Shown: positions 32,415 through 41,828, numbered from the stretch's first letter. The stretch is 64,000 bases of DNA from Streptomyces avidinii (GCF_014650695.1 NZ_BMVL01000015.1:128396-192395); one strand, 5' to 3'. Notes: a model not told the origin generated them from the letters alone. A program made the numbers and translations.

Positions 32415-33847
32415 GCCCGGCGGCCAGATTCCGCACACTGCCGCTGCGCTCCCGGCTCGCCCTGCTGGTCACGGTGGCGGTGGCGCTGGCCGTCGCGGGC
32501 GTGGCGGCGGTGTCCTGGGTGATGGTCCGCACCCAGCTGCGCGACCAGCTGGACAGCTCGCTGCGCGCCACCAACGCGGAGGCGCAGGCCAACCAGGTCT
32601 ACCGCTCGCTCGGCTGCGTGTCCGTCACGGGCGCGCTGCCGGAGCGGCCCGCCAACAACCTCAGCGCCCAGGTGCAGATCGTGCGGCCGGACGGCAGCCA
32701 CTGCTGGGTCGACGGCCGCAGCACCCTGCGGATCAGCGAGACCGACCTGGAGGTCGCCCAGCGGCGGCGCGGGGCCGCCCTCTACGACGCGACCACCTCC
32801 GACGGCGTGGCGGTCCGCGTCTACACCCAGCCGGCCCTGCTCGACGGGCGGGCCGCCGCACTGACCGTGGCCAAGCCGCTCGACGACATCGACAAGCCCC
32901 TGTCCACCCTGGCCTGGGTGCTGCTCCTGGTCTGCGGCATCGGTGTGGTCGGCGCGGGCGCGGCCGGCCTGTGGGTGGCCCGTACGGGGCTGCGGCCCGT
33001 CGACGAACTGACCGGAACCGTCGAGCACATCGCCCGGACCGAGGACCTGACCGTGCGGATCCCCGACGAGGGGGACGACGAGATCGCCCGTCTGTCGCGG
33101 TCCTTCAACTCGATGACGGCGGCCCTCGCCTCCTCCCAGGAGCGCCAGGCTCAGCTGATCGCGGACGCCGGGCACGAGCTGCGCACCCCGCTGACCTCGC
33201 TGCGCACCAACATCGAACTGCTCGCGCGCAGCGAGGAGACCGGCCGGGCCATCCCGCCCGACGACCGGCGCGAGCTGCTGGCCTCGGTCAAGGCGCAGAT
33301 GACGGAACTGGCCTCGCTGATCGGCGATCTGCAGGAGCTGTCCCGGCCGGACGCGGCCTCCCCGGGCCCGCTCGGGGTGGTCGCCCTGCACGAGATCGCC
33401 GGGTCCGCGCTGTCCCGGGCCCGGCTGCGCGGTCCGGAGCTCCGCTTCGACTCGGACCTGCGGCCCTGGTACGTACGGGGCGAGGCGGCCGCGCTGGAGC
33501 GGGCCGTGGTCAACGTCCTGGACAACGCGGTGAAGTTCAGCCCGCCGGGCGGCACCGTCGAGGTGACGCTGCGGGCGGGCCGGCTGGCCGTACGGGATCA
33601 CGGCCCGGGCATTCCGGCCGAGGAGCTGCCGCACGTCTTCGAGCGGTTCTGGCGGTCCCAGTCGGCCCGTGCGCTGCCCGGCAGCGGACTGGGCCTGTCG
33701 ATCGTGGCCCGTACGGTGGCGCGCGCGGGCGGCAGCGCGGAACTTCGGGCGGCGGCCGACGGCGGGGCGGGTACGGAGGCGGTGCTCCGCATTCCGGGGG
33801 CGCCGATGCCGCCGCCCTCCGATCCGTCAGTTGTGCCGGATCAGTGA
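32411..33847 (+). CDS. Sensor histidine kinase (MprB-like)
   Basis: 478-residue kinase: two membrane helices (about 16-38 and 167-190) flanking an extracytoplasmic sensor domain of about 130 residues with two Cys (Cys69, Cys98), a HAMP domain (TGLRPVDELTGTVEHIARTE), His255 in DAGHELRTPLTSL and a full ATPase domain (N box VLDNAVKFSP, DHGPGIP, GSGLGLSI). It overlaps the regulator gene by ATGA. Its 3' end overlaps the convergent PI-PLC gene by 21 bp. Confidence 0.93.
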   Translation: MSPAARFRTLPLRSRLALLVTVAVALAVAGVAAVSWVMVRTQLRDQLDSSLRATNAEAQANQVYRSLGCVSVTGALPERPANNLSAQVQIVRPDGSHCWVDGRSTLRISETDLEVAQRRRGAALYDATTSDGVAVRVYTQPALLDGRAAALTVAKPLDDIDKPLSTLAWVLLLVCGIGVVGAGAAGLWVARTGLRPVDELTGTVEHIARTEDLTVRIPDEGDDEIARLSRSFNSMTAALASSQERQAQLIADAGHELRTPLTSLRTNIELLARSEETGRAIPPDDRRELLASVKAQMTELASLIGDLQELSRPDAASPGPLGVVALHEIAGSALSRARLRGPELRFDSDLRPWYVRGEAAALERAVVNVLDNAVKFSPPGGTVEVTLRAGRLAVRDHGPGIPAEELPHVFERFWRSQSARALPGSGLGLSIVARTVARAGGSAELRAAADGGAGTEAVLRIPGAPMPPPSDPSVVPDQ

Positions 33848-34723
33848 TGCGACCAGGCCGGAGCGGGTGTTCGGGAAGTCCATCGCGGCGATGCCGAGCC
33901 CGGTCCGGCCGGCCATTTCCCCGCCGTCGACGAAACCGTGGACCTGCGGGCCCAGGCGGTCGGAGTTCCAGCGCGGCGGCATGTACGCCGAGGTGCTGAC
34001 ATAGTTGACGAAGAGCTTGCCGGGCTGCTGGACGGCCTTGCGGAAGTGGTTCTCGATCATGCCGCGCTTCGCGAAGGGCTCGGCGTTCCAGTCGTCCTGG
34101 ATGTCGAAGACGTTGCCGTCGCCGTAGCGCAGGCCCGGCAGGCCGCCGTTGTCGGCGAGCAGGACCACCTTGCCGCGGGCCTGTCCGAGGGTGGGCAGGG
34201 AGTCGGCGATCCGGAACAGGGGGCGCCAGCCGCGGTTGTTCAGGTAGTCGTCGAAGACGGCGCGGAAGGTGGCGTCGCTCTCCCCGGAGTACTCCTGCTT
34301 GACGCGCATCAGAACCGTCTCGGAGGGGTGCGCGGCGAGGAAGTTCCAGCAGGCGACGAGGACGTCCCCGAACATCAGGTCCTGGTAGAAGGACCCGTGG
34401 TGGATGGCGAAGGAGCCGCCGGTGACCCGGCAGCGGACGTCGAGGAAGCGGATTCCGGAGTCGAGCTGCTGGGCGATCGAGGTGTTCTGGCAGGCGACAT
34501 AGAGGCCGCCCTTGGTGGCGCCGGAGTCGTGGGTGCCGGGGATCGTCATCCGCTGGAGGGCGGTGGAGTCGCCGAGGCCCGCCATCCAGTCCTGGGTGCC
34601 GAGTGCCGCCGCCGAGGCGGGTGCGGCTGCGAGTCCGACGGCCGCGCCCGCGGCCAGCGCTCCGACCAGAAACGCCCGCCGGTCCATCCCCGTACCCATG
34701 CCCGTGCCCATGCCGATGCCCAT
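33827..34723 (-). CDS. Secreted PI-PLC-type phosphodiesterase
   Basis: 298-residue phosphatidylinositol-specific phospholipase C X-domain protein. Catalytic His residues are in MTIPGTHDSGA and FAIHHGSF. A Tat-like signal (MDRRAFLVGALAAGAAVG) follows a short Gly/Met repeat (MGIGMGTGMGTG) if the upstream ATG is used. Start at 34723 is behind AAAGGGGCG; MDRRAF at 34687 is the alternative. The 3' ends overlap with the kinase gene (33827-33847). Confidence 0.9.
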   Translation of the reverse strand: MGIGMGTGMGTGMDRRAFLVGALAAGAAVGLAAAPASAAALGTQDWMAGLGDSTALQRMTIPGTHDSGATKGGLYVACQNTSIAQQLDSGIRFLDVRCRVTGGSFAIHHGSFYQDLMFGDVLVACWNFLAAHPSETVLMRVKQEYSGESDATFRAVFDDYLNNRGWRPLFRIADSLPTLGQARGKVVLLADNGGLPGLRYGDGNVFDIQDDWNAEPFAKRGMIENHFRKAVQQPGKLFVNYVSTSAYMPPRWNSDRLGPQVHGFVDGGEMAGRTGLGIAAMDFPNTRSGLVASLIRHN

Positions 34724-34798
34724 GCCCGCCCCTTTGCCGACCCGGTGATGGCCGGATTATGGCGTGCACACGTCAGCTTTGCTACCTGTCGGTAGGGG

Positions 34799-35368
34799 TC
34801 AGCTTTCGAGCAACTCGACCATGGACCTCAGCCCCTGCAGGAGCTCGCGGCCGTCGGGCGCCTGCTCCGGATCGGTCAGGGCCTGCACCATCACCCCGCT
34901 GAGCAGTGCGATGTGCATCGAGCCGAGGGACCGCACATCCGCCTCGGAGACCTCCTCCGGCGGCACCCCGCGCAGGGCCGCGGCCACCATCCGGCGGTTG
35001 CGGCGCTGCCCCTCGGCGAGGATCGCGAGCAGCTCGGGCGAGGACTGCGCGTGGACGAAGGCCTCGACGGAGGCCAGCCAGAGCCAGCGCATCTCGCCGA
35101 AGTCGCGGATCTTGCGGTCCCAGGTGTCGGCGTAGCGCTCCCCCGCGCTCTCGCCCTCACCGGTGAGCCGGCCGGACCCCGCGGCCCACTCCTCCATGGC
35201 GGCGAACAGGGCCTGGTTGAGGAGGGCGTCCCGGGATCCGAAGTGGTAGCCGATCGCGGCCATGCTCACCCCCGAGGCCGTGGCGATATCGCGCACGGTC
35301 GTGCGCAGGTAGCCCTTCTCCTCCAGGCAGCGCCGGGCTCCGGCCAGCAGGTCCTCGCGATTTCCCAT
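34799..35368 (-). CDS. TetR-family repressor
   Basis: 189-residue TetR-type repressor. N-terminal HTH with LRTTVRDIATASGVSMAAIG, YHFGSRDALLNQ; C-terminal ligand domain with a Trp-rich segment (MRWLWLASVEAFVHAQ). It faces the alpha/beta hydrolase gene across a perfect inverted repeat, a normal arrangement for control of the hydrolase and itself. Ligand unknown. Confidence 0.92.
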   Translation of the reverse strand: MGNREDLLAGARRCLEEKGYLRTTVRDIATASGVSMAAIGYHFGSRDALLNQALFAAMEEWAAGSGRLTGEGESAGERYADTWDRKIRDFGEMRWLWLASVEAFVHAQSSPELLAILAEGQRRNRRMVAAALRGVPPEEVSEADVRSLGSMHIALLSGVMVQALTDPEQAPDGRELLQGLRSMVELLES

Positions 35369-35393
35369 GCGGGGATCGTAGCCGCGCACCAAC

Positions 35394-35435
35394 TTGGGCA
35401 AGCGCGCGAGACGTATGTATGGCGCGCTTGCCCAA
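35394..35435. promoter_or_regulatory. TetR operator: perfect 14-bp inverted repeat
   Basis: TTGGGCAAGCGCGC (35394-35407), 14-nt spacer, and its exact complement GCGCGCTTGCCCAA (35422-35435), between the divergent TetR and hydrolase starts. Each arm begins with a TTGGGC -35-like hexamer pointing inward. It is the obvious repressor site. Confidence 0.85.
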
Positions 35436-35490
35436 ATCCTGGCAGGCTTCAGCCATCGGAAGATCCGCGGACCAACGGGAGGCCAGAGCC

Positions 35491-36276
35491 ATGCGCCACG
35501 AGCTGAAGATCGACGACCGTGCCCTCTCCTACCTGGACTTCGGCGGCCCCGGCCGCCCGCTCCTCGCACTCCACGGCGGCATGTCGGAGGGCGCCGCCTT
35601 CACCGGCCTCGCCGAGACCCTGCGCGGCCGGTGGCGGGTCATCGCCCCCGACCAGCGCGGCCACGGGGACTCCGACCGCGCGTCCGACTACCACCGCGAC
35701 GGCTACGTACGCGATGCCGTCGCCCTGCTCGACCACCTCGGCCTCGACGCGCCCGTCGCCCTCCTCGGCTACTCCGTCGGCGGGCTCAACGCCTACCACC
35801 TGGCCGCCGCCCACCCCGACCGGATCTCCGCACTCATCGGCGTCGACGCCACCGTCGAGATCCGCATCCCCACCGGACCGAACTGGTACGACTTCCTCGA
35901 CGGCCTCCCCTGCACCGCCCCCACCCGTGAGGAACTCCTCGCCGCCGCCGGGCCGACCGCCGCGCCCTTCATCGCCCACGGAATGCGCCCGCTCCCGGAC
36001 GGAAGCGGCTGGCGCCTGGCCTACCACCCGCAGGACATGCTCGACTCCATCCGCGCCTGCGAGGGCGACCACTGGGACACCTGGCTCGCGAGCACCTGCC
36101 CGGCCCTGCTGATCCACGGCACCCGCAGCCAGGCCCTCGGGCAGGCCGTGGCCGACGCGATGACCGCCAGGCGCCCGAAGACCTCGTACACGCCCCTCGA
36201 CGGCGACCACTTCGTGCCGTTCACGGACCCGGAAGGCTTCCACGGAGCCGTCGAGGCGTTCCTGGCCACCCTCTGA
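35491..36276 (+). CDS. Alpha/beta hydrolase
   Basis: 261-residue alpha/beta hydrolase. Oxyanion HGG (ALHGGMSEG), nucleophile elbow GYSVGG with catalytic Ser, Asp/His in LDGDHFVPF. DQRGHGDSDRA is the standard DRPGxG-type segment. Ribosome-binding site GGGAGG. Divergent from the TetR gene; probably induced by the TetR ligand. The substrate is unknown; a similar core occurs in the YunG fusion protein at 58.1-59.2 kb. Confidence 0.92.
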   Translation: MRHELKIDDRALSYLDFGGPGRPLLALHGGMSEGAAFTGLAETLRGRWRVIAPDQRGHGDSDRASDYHRDGYVRDAVALLDHLGLDAPVALLGYSVGGLNAYHLAAAHPDRISALIGVDATVEIRIPTGPNWYDFLDGLPCTAPTREELLAAAGPTAAPFIAHGMRPLPDGSGWRLAYHPQDMLDSIRACEGDHWDTWLASTCPALLIHGTRSQALGQAVADAMTARRPKTSYTPLDGDHFVPFTDPEGFHGAVEAFLATL

Positions 36277-36307
36277 TCCCCACGCCACGGGGGGGCACGG
36301 GGAAACG

Positions 36308-36347
36308 CCGGAGGGGCGGCGGGCCGACCGGCCCACCGCCCCTCCGG
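36308..36347. terminator. Bidirectional terminator between hydrolase and 5'-nucleotidase
   Basis: Perfect 12-bp stem CCGGAGGGGCGG (36308-36319) with CCGCCCCTCCGG (36336-36347), plus an inner GGGCC/GGCCC pair. It lies between convergent genes. Confidence 0.75.
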
Positions 36348-36365
36348 GCTTACCGCACGCGCGTA

Positions 36366-38183
36366 TTACTTGATGACGGTGATCCGGTTCGCCGCCGGCG
36401 GGGCGATCGGGGCCGCCGCCGAGGAGTTGTTCGTCAGGTAGTCGTTGAAGCAGTCCAGGTCGGACGCGCCCACGAGCTTGTTCTTGTGCTCCTTCAGGAC
36501 GGTGAAGCCGTCACCGCCGCCCGCGAGGAACTCGTTCATCGCGACCCGGTAGGTCTTGGCGGGGTCGATGGCCGCGCCGTTCAGCTTCACCGAGTCGACG
36601 ACGATGCGGTCGACGCCCGCCTTCGTCATGTCCAGGGTGTACGTGAAGCCCTTCGACACCTGCAGGATCTTCGGGTTCGCCCCGTTGACCGGGCCGCTGA
36701 CCTGCTGCTGGAGCGCGGTGATGAGCTGCGCGCCGGTCAGGTCGACGATGTTCATCATGTTGGTGAACGGCTGGACCGTGAAGGACTCGCCGTACGTCAC
36801 CACACCGTCGCCCTCGCTGCCCGAGGCCTTGTAGGCGAGGTCCGAACGGATGCCGCCCGGGTTCATGACGGCCAGCTGCGCGCCGCCCTTGTCCGCCGGG
36901 GCGAGCGCCTCGAGCTGCGCGTCGGCGATCAGGTCACCGAGCGGCTTCTCGGGCGCCTCGGAGCCGCGGCCGGGGATGTCGGCCGAGATGAAGCCCTGCG
37001 GGCGGTTGGCGATCGGGGCCGCCAGCGCGTTCCAGCGCTGGATCAGCTCGGTCATGTCCGCGGCCTTGGTCTGGTCCCGGGTGACGACCTTGTTGACCGG
37101 CTTGGGCGAGGCGATCGGCGTACGGACGATGTCCTTGGTCTGCCGGTCGTAGGTGAGGGTGGTGTCGGTGAACAGGCGGCCGAGGGAAGCGGCCGAGGTC
37201 ACCGTACGCGGGTTGCCCGCCGGGTCGGGGATGTTGCAGGCGTAGGCCTGGTGCGTGTGACCGGTGACCAGCGCGTCGACCTTGGAGTCCACGTTCTTGG
37301 CGATGTCCACGATCGCGCCCGAGATGCCGGCGCCGGCGCCCGGGACGTTGCAGTCGTAGTTGTACGCGCCGTTGGCGGGCAGACCGCCCTCGTGGATCAG
37401 CGCCACGATCGACTTCACGCCCTGCTTGTTCAGCTCGGCGGCGTACTTGTTGATCGTCTCGATCTCGTCGCCGAACTTGAGGCCCTTGACGCCGTCGGCG
37501 GTCACGACGTCCGGAGTGCCCTCCAGGGTGACGCCGATGAAGCCGATCTTCACGTCCCCCTTCTTCCAGACGTACGTGGGCGACATCATCGGACGCTTGG
37601 TCTTCTCGTCCGTGACGTTGGCGGCCAGGTACTGGAACTGGGCGCCCGTGAAGTCCTTGCCGAACTCGAAGCAGCCCTCGACCGGGTGGCAGCCGCCGTA
37701 CGCCATGCGGCGCAGCTCGGCCTTGCCCTCGTCGAACTCGTGGTTGCCGACGCTGGACACGTCCAGGCCCAGCTTGTTCAGCGCCTCGATGCTCGGCTCG
37801 TCGTGGAAGAGCCCGGACAGCATCGGGCTGCCGCCGATCATGTCACCGGCCGCGGCCGTGACGGAGTACTCATGACCCTTGCGGGCCTCGCGCAGGCCGG
37901 TCGCGAGGTACTCGACCCCGCCCGCGGGTATGGACTTGGTGGTGCCGTCGGCCTGACGCTCGGTCACGTTGCCGGAGGAACCCTGCGGGGGCTCCAGCGT
38001 GCCGTGGAAGTCGTTGAACGACAGCATCTGCACATCGACGGTCCGGCTCTTGGCCGAACCGCCACCACTCGCGGCACCGGCCGGAAGTGCGGCCGCGACC
38101 ATCGCGCCGGCTCCGGCCGTGACGGCGAGAGCGGCGAGGGTCAACCGGCGGGTTCGGCGGTGCCGTTGTGGCGTCGCTGACAT
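36366..38183 (-). CDS. Secreted 5'-nucleotidase (UshA-like)
   Basis: 605-residue secreted metallophosphoesterase. Sec signal (RRTRRLTLAALAVTAGAGAM) is followed by metal motifs SFNDFHG, GDMIGGSP, VGNHEFDEG and GHTHQAY, and by a C-terminal 5'-nucleotidase domain with NPGGIRSDL and EFLAGGGDGF. It hydrolyses extracellular nucleotides to release phosphate. Ribosome-binding site AAGGGG. In S. coelicolor a close relative has been linked to the Pho regulon as far as I recall, but I see no convincing PHO box in this leader. Confidence 0.93.
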   Translation of the reverse strand: MSATPQRHRRTRRLTLAALAVTAGAGAMVAAALPAGAASGGGSAKSRTVDVQMLSFNDFHGTLEPPQGSSGNVTERQADGTTKSIPAGGVEYLATGLREARKGHEYSVTAAAGDMIGGSPMLSGLFHDEPSIEALNKLGLDVSSVGNHEFDEGKAELRRMAYGGCHPVEGCFEFGKDFTGAQFQYLAANVTDEKTKRPMMSPTYVWKKGDVKIGFIGVTLEGTPDVVTADGVKGLKFGDEIETINKYAAELNKQGVKSIVALIHEGGLPANGAYNYDCNVPGAGAGISGAIVDIAKNVDSKVDALVTGHTHQAYACNIPDPAGNPRTVTSAASLGRLFTDTTLTYDRQTKDIVRTPIASPKPVNKVVTRDQTKAADMTELIQRWNALAAPIANRPQGFISADIPGRGSEAPEKPLGDLIADAQLEALAPADKGGAQLAVMNPGGIRSDLAYKASGSEGDGVVTYGESFTVQPFTNMMNIVDLTGAQLITALQQQVSGPVNGANPKILQVSKGFTYTLDMTKAGVDRIVVDSVKLNGAAIDPAKTYRVAMNEFLAGGGDGFTVLKEHKNKLVGASDLDCFNDYLTNNSSAAAPIAPPAANRITVIK

Positions 38184-38353
38184 TTAGTCCCCTTATGTGA
38201 CAGCGGTAGGACATGGGAGGTCCGCCGAAGCCTATGGTCAACGCGCGTAGCTCTACCAGGGGGTAACGGGTATCGCGTTGGTTACGTGCAGAAGAAGCAC
38301 CGACCACGCGCCCGCACTCCGCCCCTTCCCCACGGCGGTCGTAGGCTCGTGCC

Positions 38354-39280
38354 ATGACTGACGCAGCAGCGGCCCTGGAACCGGGACGGCAGATTCAGAC
38401 CCTCGACGAGCTGACGGGGGAACAGGCGAGCGCCGTACTCGAACTCATCGAGGACGCGGCGCGCACGGACGGCACCACCGCCGTCTCCGAACAGGGACGG
38501 CTCCAGCTGCGCGGCGGACCGCGCGAGGGGATCCGGCACTTCCTGCTCACCGAGGGCGGCCGGCTCGCGGCCTATGGCCAACTGGAGGACACCGACCCGG
38601 TGGAGGCCCCGGCAGCCGAGCTCGTCGTGCACCCGGCCCTGCGCGGGCGCGGGCACGGGCGGGCGATGGGCACGGCCCTGCTGGCCGCCTCCGGCAAGCG
38701 GCTGCGGGTATGGGCCCACGGCGGCAAGTCCGCCGCCCGGCACCTCGCGCAGGTCCTCGGCCTGACCCTCTTCCGCGAGCTCCGCCAGCTGCGCCGGCCA
38801 CTGGCCGATGGCGACCCGCTGCCGGAGCCGGTGCTCCCGCCGGGCGTGACCGTACGGACCTTCGTGCCCGGCACCGACGACACCGCCTGGCTCGCGGCGA
38901 ACGCGGCCGCCTTCGCCCATCACCCCGAGCAGGGCTCGCTCGCCCAGCGCGACCTCGACGACCGGATCGCTCAGCCGTGGTTCGACCCCAAGGGCTTCTT
39001 CCTCGCGGAGCGCGACGGGGAGCTCGTCGGCTTCCACTGGACGAAGGTCCACGCGGCGGAGCGGCTCGGCGAGGTCTACGTGGTCGGCGTCCGCCCGGGC
39101 GCCCAGGGCGGCGGCCTCGGCAAGGCCCTCACGGCGATCGGCCTGCGCCACCTGGCGGCCCAGGGCCTCCCGACGGCCATGCTCTACGTGGACGCCGACA
39201 ACCCGGCGGCGCTCTCCGTATACGAGGGCCTCGGCTTCACCACCCACGAGGTCGACCTGATGTACCGCACGGAGAGCTGA
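38354..39280 (+). CDS. mshD: Mycothiol acetyltransferase
   Basis: 308-residue tandem GNAT enzyme that acetylates Cys-GlcN-Ins to mycothiol, the last step of the pathway. Two GNAT domains; acetyl-CoA loops VHPALRGRGHGRAMG in the first and VRPGAQGGGLGKAL in the second, with LYVDADNPAALSVYEGLGF near the end. A TAGGCT box ends 6 nt before the ATG (38342-38347), so the mRNA is probably leaderless. mshA is 31 kb away. Confidence 0.95.
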   Translation: MTDAAAALEPGRQIQTLDELTGEQASAVLELIEDAARTDGTTAVSEQGRLQLRGGPREGIRHFLLTEGGRLAAYGQLEDTDPVEAPAAELVVHPALRGRGHGRAMGTALLAASGKRLRVWAHGGKSAARHLAQVLGLTLFRELRQLRRPLADGDPLPEPVLPPGVTVRTFVPGTDDTAWLAANAAAFAHHPEQGSLAQRDLDDRIAQPWFDPKGFFLAERDGELVGFHWTKVHAAERLGEVYVVGVRPGAQGGGLGKALTAIGLRHLAAQGLPTAMLYVDADNPAALSVYEGLGFTTHEVDLMYRTES

Positions 39281-39548
39281 CCCCTCCCGCCCCCGCGACC
39301 CTTCCCACCCCCGAGACCCCTCCCGGCGGAGCCCCGCAACGGCCCGCGCACGCGCACGCCGGGGCGCACCGGCCCCCGCCACCCCCGCCGGGAGGCGGTC
39401 CGTGCACCACGCCGGACCCGGGAAGCCACACGCCATTAACCAGGCATTCAGAAGCGCTTGCGACTCTCCCCCAATGCAGCCCCGACTCCGACTGACGGCC
39501 GACTCTTCCGACGTGCCTGTCCTCCCGCGTGCGCGGAAGAATGGAGTC

Positions 39549-41828
39549 ATGAGCCACCAGCCCAGCGCAGGTCCCACCGAGGTCCCCGCCCAGCACCCGT
39601 CTCACACCCCCGGCAACCCCTCCGGCTCCGCCCCCGGCCGGGCCGTCACCGGAGCCCATGCCCGCATAGGCTCCATCTCCGCGCACCGCCCGCACGTCGA
39701 CCTCGAACCCGATCTCGACGCCGATCTGGACGCCTACGACGACGACAAGGACGGCGACGAGCTGCCCCCGGGCCGCTTCCTCGACCGGGAGCGCAGCTGG
39801 CTCGCCTTCAACGAGCGGGTGCTGGAGCTCGCCGAGGACCCGACGACCCCGCTGCTGGAGCGCGCCAACTTCCTGGCGATCTTCGCGAGCAACCTCGACG
39901 AGTTCTTCATGGTCCGCGTGGCCGGCCTCAAGCGGCGCATCGCGACCGGTGTCGCCACCCGTTCGGCCTCGGGCCTGCAGCCCCGCGAGGTGCTGGACCT
40001 CATCTGGACGCGCTCGCGCGAGCTCATGGCCCGGCACGCCGCCTGCTTCCAGCAGGACATCTCCCCGGCACTCGCCGAGGAGGGCGTCCACCTGATCCGC
40101 TGGCCCGATCTCACCGAGAAGGAGCAGGCCCGCCTCTTCACCCTGTTCCGCAACCAGATCTTCCCGGTGCTGACTCCGCTGGCCGTGGACCCCGCGCACC
40201 CGTTCCCGTACATCTCCGGCCTCTCCCTGAACCTGGCCGTGGTCGTGCGCAACCCCGTCAGCGGCCACCGCCACTTCGCCCGGGTCAAGGTCCCGCCGCT
40301 CCTCTCCCGCTTCCTGGAGGCCTCCCCGCAGCGCTACGTCCCGCTGGAGGACGTCATCGCCGCGCACCTGGAGGAGCTGTTCCCCGGCATGGAGGTGCTC
40401 GCGCACCACATGTTCCGCGTGACCCGCAACGAGGACCTGGAGGTCGAGGAGGACGACGCCGAGAACCTTCTCCAGGCCCTGGAGAAGGAGCTCATGCGGC
40501 GCCGCTTCGGCCCCCCGGTGCGCCTGGAGGTCGAGGAGTCCATCGACCCCGGTGTACTGGACCTGCTGGTGCAGGAGCTGAAGGTCAACGCCTCCGAGGT
40601 CTACCCGCTGCCCGGTCCGCTGGACCTGACCGCCCTCTTCGGGATCGCCTCGCTGGACATCCCGGAGCTGAAGTACCCGAAGTTCGTCGCCGGCACCCAC
40701 CGCGACCTCGCCGAGGTCGAGTCCGCGTCGGCGCCCGACATCTTCGCCGCCCTGCGCGAGCGGGACGTCCTGCTGCACCACCCGTACGACTCCTTCTCCA
40801 CCTCGGTGCAGGCCTTCCTGGAGCAGGCCGCCGCCGACCCGGACGTCCTCGCCATCAAGCAGACGCTCTACCGCACCTCCGGCGACTCCCCGATCGTGGA
40901 CGCCCTGATCGACGCGGCCGACTCCGGCAAGCAGGTCCTCGTACTCGTCGAGATCAAGGCCCGCTTCGACGAGCAGGCCAACATCAAGTGGGCGCGCAAG
41001 CTGGAGGAGTCCGGCTGCCACGTCGTCTACGGGCTCGTCGGCCTCAAGACCCACTGCAAGCTGTCGCTCGTCGTCCGCCAGGAGGGCGACCAGCTGCGCC
41101 GCTACTCGCACGTGGGCACCGGCAACTACCACCCCAAGACCGCCCGGCTCTACGAGGACCTCGGGCTGCTCACCGCCGACCCGCAGGTCGGCGCGGACCT
41201 CTCCGACCTCTTCAACCGGCTGTCCGGCTACTCGCGCCGCGAGACCTACCGCCGGCTGATGGTGGCGCCCCGTTCGCTGCGGGACGGACTGATCGCGCGG
41301 ATCGACAAGGAGGCCGCCCACCACCGGGCCGGCCGCCCCGCGTACGTCCGGCTCAAGATGAACTCGATCGTCGACGAGGCCCTCATCGACTCGCTCTACC
41401 GGGCCGCCCAGGCGGGCGTGCCCGTCGACATCTGGGTGCGCGGGATCTGCGCGGTGCGCCCCGGAGTCCCCGGGCTCTCGGAGAACATCCGGGTCCGTTC
41501 GGTCCTCGGCCGCTTCCTGGAGCACTCCCGGGTCTTCGCCTTCGGCAACGGCGGCGAACCCGAGGTGTGGATCGGCAGCGCCGACATGATGCACCGCAAT
41601 CTCGACCGCCGCATCGAGGCACTGGTCAGGGTCGCCGACCCGGCCCACCGCGCGGCACTGGACCGGATGCTGGAAACCGGGATGTCCGACGCCACCTCCT
41701 CCTGGCACCTGGGCCCGGACGGCGAGTGGACCCGGCACAGCACGGACGCGGACGGCCTGCCGCTGCGGCACGTACAGGAGACGCTCATAGACGCCCGGAG
41801 GCGCCGGCGTGGCTCAGCCAAATCATGA
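39549..41828 (+). CDS. ppk: RNA degradosome-type polyphosphate kinase
   Basis: 759-residue polyphosphate kinase that makes (or consumes) inorganic polyphosphate using ATP. PPK1 hallmarks: FLDRERSWLAFNERVLELA, ASNLDEFFMVRVAG, catalytic His region in VGTGNYHPKTARLYEDLG (the autophosphorylated His) and KTHCKLSLVVR. The N-terminus (1-80) is extended, Pro-rich and acidic. The ATG at 39549 overlaps a 3-codon mini-ORF (ATG GAG TCA TGA) that begins 8 nt upstream. Coupled by 20-bp overlap to a CHAD-domain gene. Pho-regulon control is known for Streptomyces ppk, but no clear PHO box is visible. Confidence 0.95.
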   Translation: MSHQPSAGPTEVPAQHPSHTPGNPSGSAPGRAVTGAHARIGSISAHRPHVDLEPDLDADLDAYDDDKDGDELPPGRFLDRERSWLAFNERVLELAEDPTTPLLERANFLAIFASNLDEFFMVRVAGLKRRIATGVATRSASGLQPREVLDLIWTRSRELMARHAACFQQDISPALAEEGVHLIRWPDLTEKEQARLFTLFRNQIFPVLTPLAVDPAHPFPYISGLSLNLAVVVRNPVSGHRHFARVKVPPLLSRFLEASPQRYVPLEDVIAAHLEELFPGMEVLAHHMFRVTRNEDLEVEEDDAENLLQALEKELMRRRFGPPVRLEVEESIDPGVLDLLVQELKVNASEVYPLPGPLDLTALFGIASLDIPELKYPKFVAGTHRDLAEVESASAPDIFAALRERDVLLHHPYDSFSTSVQAFLEQAAADPDVLAIKQTLYRTSGDSPIVDALIDAADSGKQVLVLVEIKARFDEQANIKWARKLEESGCHVVYGLVGLKTHCKLSLVVRQEGDQLRRYSHVGTGNYHPKTARLYEDLGLLTADPQVGADLSDLFNRLSGYSRRETYRRLMVAPRSLRDGLIARIDKEAAHHRAGRPAYVRLKMNSIVDEALIDSLYRAAQAGVPVDIWVRGICAVRPGVPGLSENIRVRSVLGRFLEHSRVFAFGNGGEPEVWIGSADMMHRNLDRRIEALVRVADPAHRAALDRMLETGMSDATSSWHLGPDGEWTRHSTDADGLPLRHVQETLIDARRRRRGSAKS

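Noticed and set aside
30278..33847. A 1189-codon plus-strand frame spanning protease, regulator and kinase
   Set aside because: It is a shadow across three real genes; only its last part is the true kinase.
38184..38353. PHO box upstream of the 5'-nucleotidase
   Set aside because: GTTACC and GTTGACC occur but are 25 nt apart and degenerate, not in 11-nt phase.
39281..39548. A PHO box or gene between mshD and ppk
   Set aside because: The gap is low-complexity C/G-rich sequence; no TTCAC repeats or coding signals seen, although ppk is Pho-controlled in other Streptomyces.
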